From: Oreocharis arfaki
Lineage: Eukaryota; Chordata; Aves; Passeriformes; Paramythiidae
Reading direction: 5' to 3'
DNA length: 64,000 nt
NCBI GenBank assembly: GCA_013398015.1
Contig: VZRR01012944.1
Location: 438,877 to 502,876, forward strand
Under the pieces are notes generated by a model that saw nothing but the letters and a program-made list of their open reading frames with translations, was not told the origin of the DNA and ran no database searches. The number at the start of each line of letters is the position of its first letter. Position 1 is the stretch's first letter. The position numbers and the translations under genes were made by a program. Shown here piece after piece: positions 61,273-64,000 of this stretch.

Positions 61273-64000
61273 CAGTAGGCAGACCTGTGTATTTAAGTGG
61301 AAGAGCCTTTTTCAGCAAAGTTAAGGAAATACGTTTTGAGCTAATTTTCTAAGAGAGCAGAAGATTTCCATGTCAAAGCTGTGTTTTGGGTCTGGGATAC
61401 TTGATTCTAGCTTAGTTTTTCGTACTTCAGCACACCACTTTGAAATAAACTTTCAAATTCTTGTTTTTATTAAGAACTACAATGGTTACTTAATATACAA
61501 TAGCAAAATTCTTATCTCTTGTATTTCTAGTGAAGACTGACAACAGCCATATGAGTTTTTGCTGTGAATTCACTTCAGTTTTGGTGTAAGTGTGGATCAG
61601 AAGTTTTACTTAGCTTTTTTGTTACTGTTTTTGAATGCAAATTTTGTATTGAACTATATTCTGTATAGTTATAACACACAAGGTCCTTAGCTGAGATTGA
61701 GGTCTCTGTGTTGGGTGCCCTACTTCTCGGAGCACGTCTGAAGAGGATGCCGGTAAATCCAACAGAGATGAAGTCAGGAGAAACAGTTCTCTTGGCTTTT
61801 TTTGTTTGTTTGTTTGTTTTTGTTTTCTCTTTTCCAACCTTCTTTGGAAACCACGGCTGTGGCAGCTCACTCAGCCATGAAAGGGGCCAATGTGCTCTTC
61901 CTCCAGCCTGGCTGGAGGTGAATCCCCGATCCTTCTAAGCAAGCCAAAATTTCTTTGAGGGCAGCTCATGGGCTCCCTTGCAGCCTCCTACTCCAGTACT
62001 CTCTTGGGTACAGAGTGCTAGTTCTAGGGGCTACATTCAGGTTTTGCAGAGAGCTGGGATTGATGTAATTCCATCCTCTGTCCTGAGCTACAGGAATTGG
62101 TTTGTGTCCAGCTCTACAAATGGAGCACTGCATGGGCAGCTCAGGACCATATTGCACATGGTGCCGTATGGGGCTGGCACAGTTCCTGCTGAGCTCCTGT
62201 TCCTTTCTCTCCGGATGCTCGTAAACTCTCCTTTAATTTGTCAGTTCTGGGGAGCACATTTTAAATAATAAATGGGAAATCCAACTTCCTTTCATTTTCT
62301 TTTTATTTTAGGATTTGCTCATGATCTGTTTCTGTTAAGGATAAATGTCCCTGCTAGATGGGAATAAACACACTGATGCATACTCACGGGCTCTGAGACA
62401 GCGTTCAAAGCAGTTCCAGATTGTTTTGTTAAACATGTGCCTTTCAGTTTTACTCTTGAAACGGAACCAGCACAGCAATAAATTGAAACTTCAGTATTCA
62501 CAATATTTCAGGTTCTGATAAATAGACACAGCAAGCCTAGCTATTTTTTAATATTCCTGCTATGATGAAATAAGTTTAGCTGAATGATTCTGGAGAGATG
62601 AACAATTTTGGCATACTGAGCAAGGAAAAGGAAACTGTGTGATGCTAAGTATGTGATTCACTGATTAAACTATAGAAATTATGCCTCAGGCTGTGCTGTA
62701 GTTGGACTTTCCTATAAAACTGTGTTCTTTTTATAATATAGCTGATACACATGAAGCAGTATAAAAATGTCAGTCATTCAGGCATTGGTACACACATTTG
62801 CAAAAGTCTTGCCCTATTTTTCAGGTGCTAAAATAGAGGCTGAGGGAAGTGGCTTGAGTAGCACTGTAATCTAGCAGACAGTGACTCTTGTGGTAGTCAG
62901 ATGAGATTACAAGGTGATCTTGTAAAAGGGTTAAATTTTGGAAATGTAGTGGGGAAAAACAGAAAGGATTTATTAGTGTATTTGAAATTGTTTTCTGTTC
63001 AGGCAGTGGAAGATTGATGACAACAGCAGCAGCTTTCTTTTTCAAACTGAATCTAGGCTTCTCAAGCCTGTTCATATTCTCTGGTAGAACCTGTTGGAAA
63101 TCTGTCCACAGGACTCCAGATCGTCACAGCTGAAAATCTTAGACTGAAAACATGAGTGCCATGATAAGAAGAACCCATTGTTGTCCCAGTCTCTTGTTCC
63201 AAGACTTAGTTTGGCAAGTTCGAAACAGCCCTCCTGTGAATACATGACAAGAATCTGAAAAATGAGAGCTCAAGTTCTCTGTCTTAAACTGCACTGGTTC
63301 TTTACTCTCAGATATTTAAAAAACTAGCCACTGGTTTAAAATTGTTTGTAGTGAGCACTTTGGTAGGAACGTGTGTGTGAAAATGCACTGTAGAGACTCC
63401 TGCAGCTGCATGCAAACAGAAGTAAATGAACATCAGCAGTGTGTGGTTTGTTTTTCTATGTTCTGGAAAACTGTCCCATGGACAGACCCGCTACATGACA
63501 TTTCAGCCTGCTCTGAGAAGGTGAAGGTTGGTAAATGGGAGAAAAAAGAAGAGAACTATGGTAAAGGTTGATACCCAATCTAAATAAATATTTGAAAGCT
63601 CTTTAACAATTGCAGCCTGTGGAATTTTTCAATTCAAACTATTCCATGCAAAGTAACATGCTGAATGCTGACATATTTCCATTGAGTGGCATGAGTCCGT
63701 CTCAATTCTCATACCTGCTTGACACAAATAAAAGAAGAAGAAAGAGTTGGCTGAACAGACCATAGAATTGTTTGGTTCTATTAAGAAATGTCACCATTTA
63801 TCTAAGTGAAACTATTAAGCCATAACCTGTATCTTTTCTTTCACCTTGGTGTATGTCAAGGGTAAAAGTTCAAACCAATCCTTTTCATGTATATAATCAT
63901 GGAGTGCAATTAATTACAATCTAGCTCTTTTGAAAAGAGTCCATTAAGAAATCAGACCAGATGAACAACCACTAAAGTAGAAAATTCAATGCATTAAGAA
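61273..64000. other. Non-genic sequence
   Basis: No exon or RNA gene recognised. A TTTG-repeat tract lies at about 61796-61826. Frames are at most about 96 codons and overlap on both strands. Confidence 0.55.
61796..61826. repeat. TTTG tetranucleotide tract
   Basis: T-rich run with about five GTTT units, read directly. Confidence 0.85.

Noticed and set aside
62815..62900. Possible MIR-like block ('gaggctgagggaagtg')
   Set aside because: Only about 35 bases resemble the MIR core and the flanks do not follow the family order.
63760..63785. CR1-like 'catagaattgtttgg' start
   Set aside because: The following bases do not continue as CR1, so the match is probably chance.

Overview
The window looks like bird nuclear DNA. 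The best evidence is four copies of the CR1 LINE family in its avian form. One carries the characteristic 3' end (tandem ATTCTATG-type octamers, reading CATAGAATCATAGAATGG on the opposite strand), and a second ends in two such octamers. The rest is AT-rich and unique, with few interspersed repeats and short microsatellites. There are no operons, ribosome binding sites, CRISPR arrays or bacterial-style genes. Open frames occur on all six frames, are mostly 60-140 codons, overlap one another on both strands and match no protein I recognise, so nearly all are treated as chance.

Left part (1-31.6 kb): no host gene recognised. It holds a T-rich/G18 low-complexity tract (3.4 kb), an isolated consensus CRE (3.75 kb), a short CR1 3' end (15.6 kb), a 1.3-kb 5'-truncated and internally deleted CR1 on the minus strand carrying a decayed reverse-transcriptase remnant (18.76-20.06 kb), a small plus-strand CR1 facing it (20.29-20.47 kb), two old palindromic MITE-like repeats (23.8 and 25.2 kb) and a minus-strand CR1 3' end (28.15-28.4 kb).

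Centre (about 31.6-33.1 kb): a GC- and CpG-rich island interrupted by a 571-base run of N. This is the only CpG island of promoter size in the window and very probably marks a promoter/first exon. The gene cannot be named: the core lies in the gap, and its direction is not fixed by what is visible.

Right part (33.1-64 kb): no coding exon recognised and no CR1 copy seen. The only interspersed repeats are ancient amniote ones: more fragments of the palindromic families (37.9, 58.9 and 61.2 kb) and MIR/CORE-SINE-like remnants (59.3 and 61.1 kb). There are also AT, GT and T-rich simple repeats, paired C-tracts, a small GC-rich islet at 53.2 kb, and candidate regulatory clusters, notably one around 54.96-55.11 kb. 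This suggests an intron or intergenic regulatory landscape beside a CpG-island gene, but that is inference and needs cross-species alignment.

No new multi-gene system is visible. The items most worth a second look are the hidden CpG-island core, the CR1 asymmetry on its two sides, the palindromic repeat copies, and the long open frame with a possible exon just upstream of the island.
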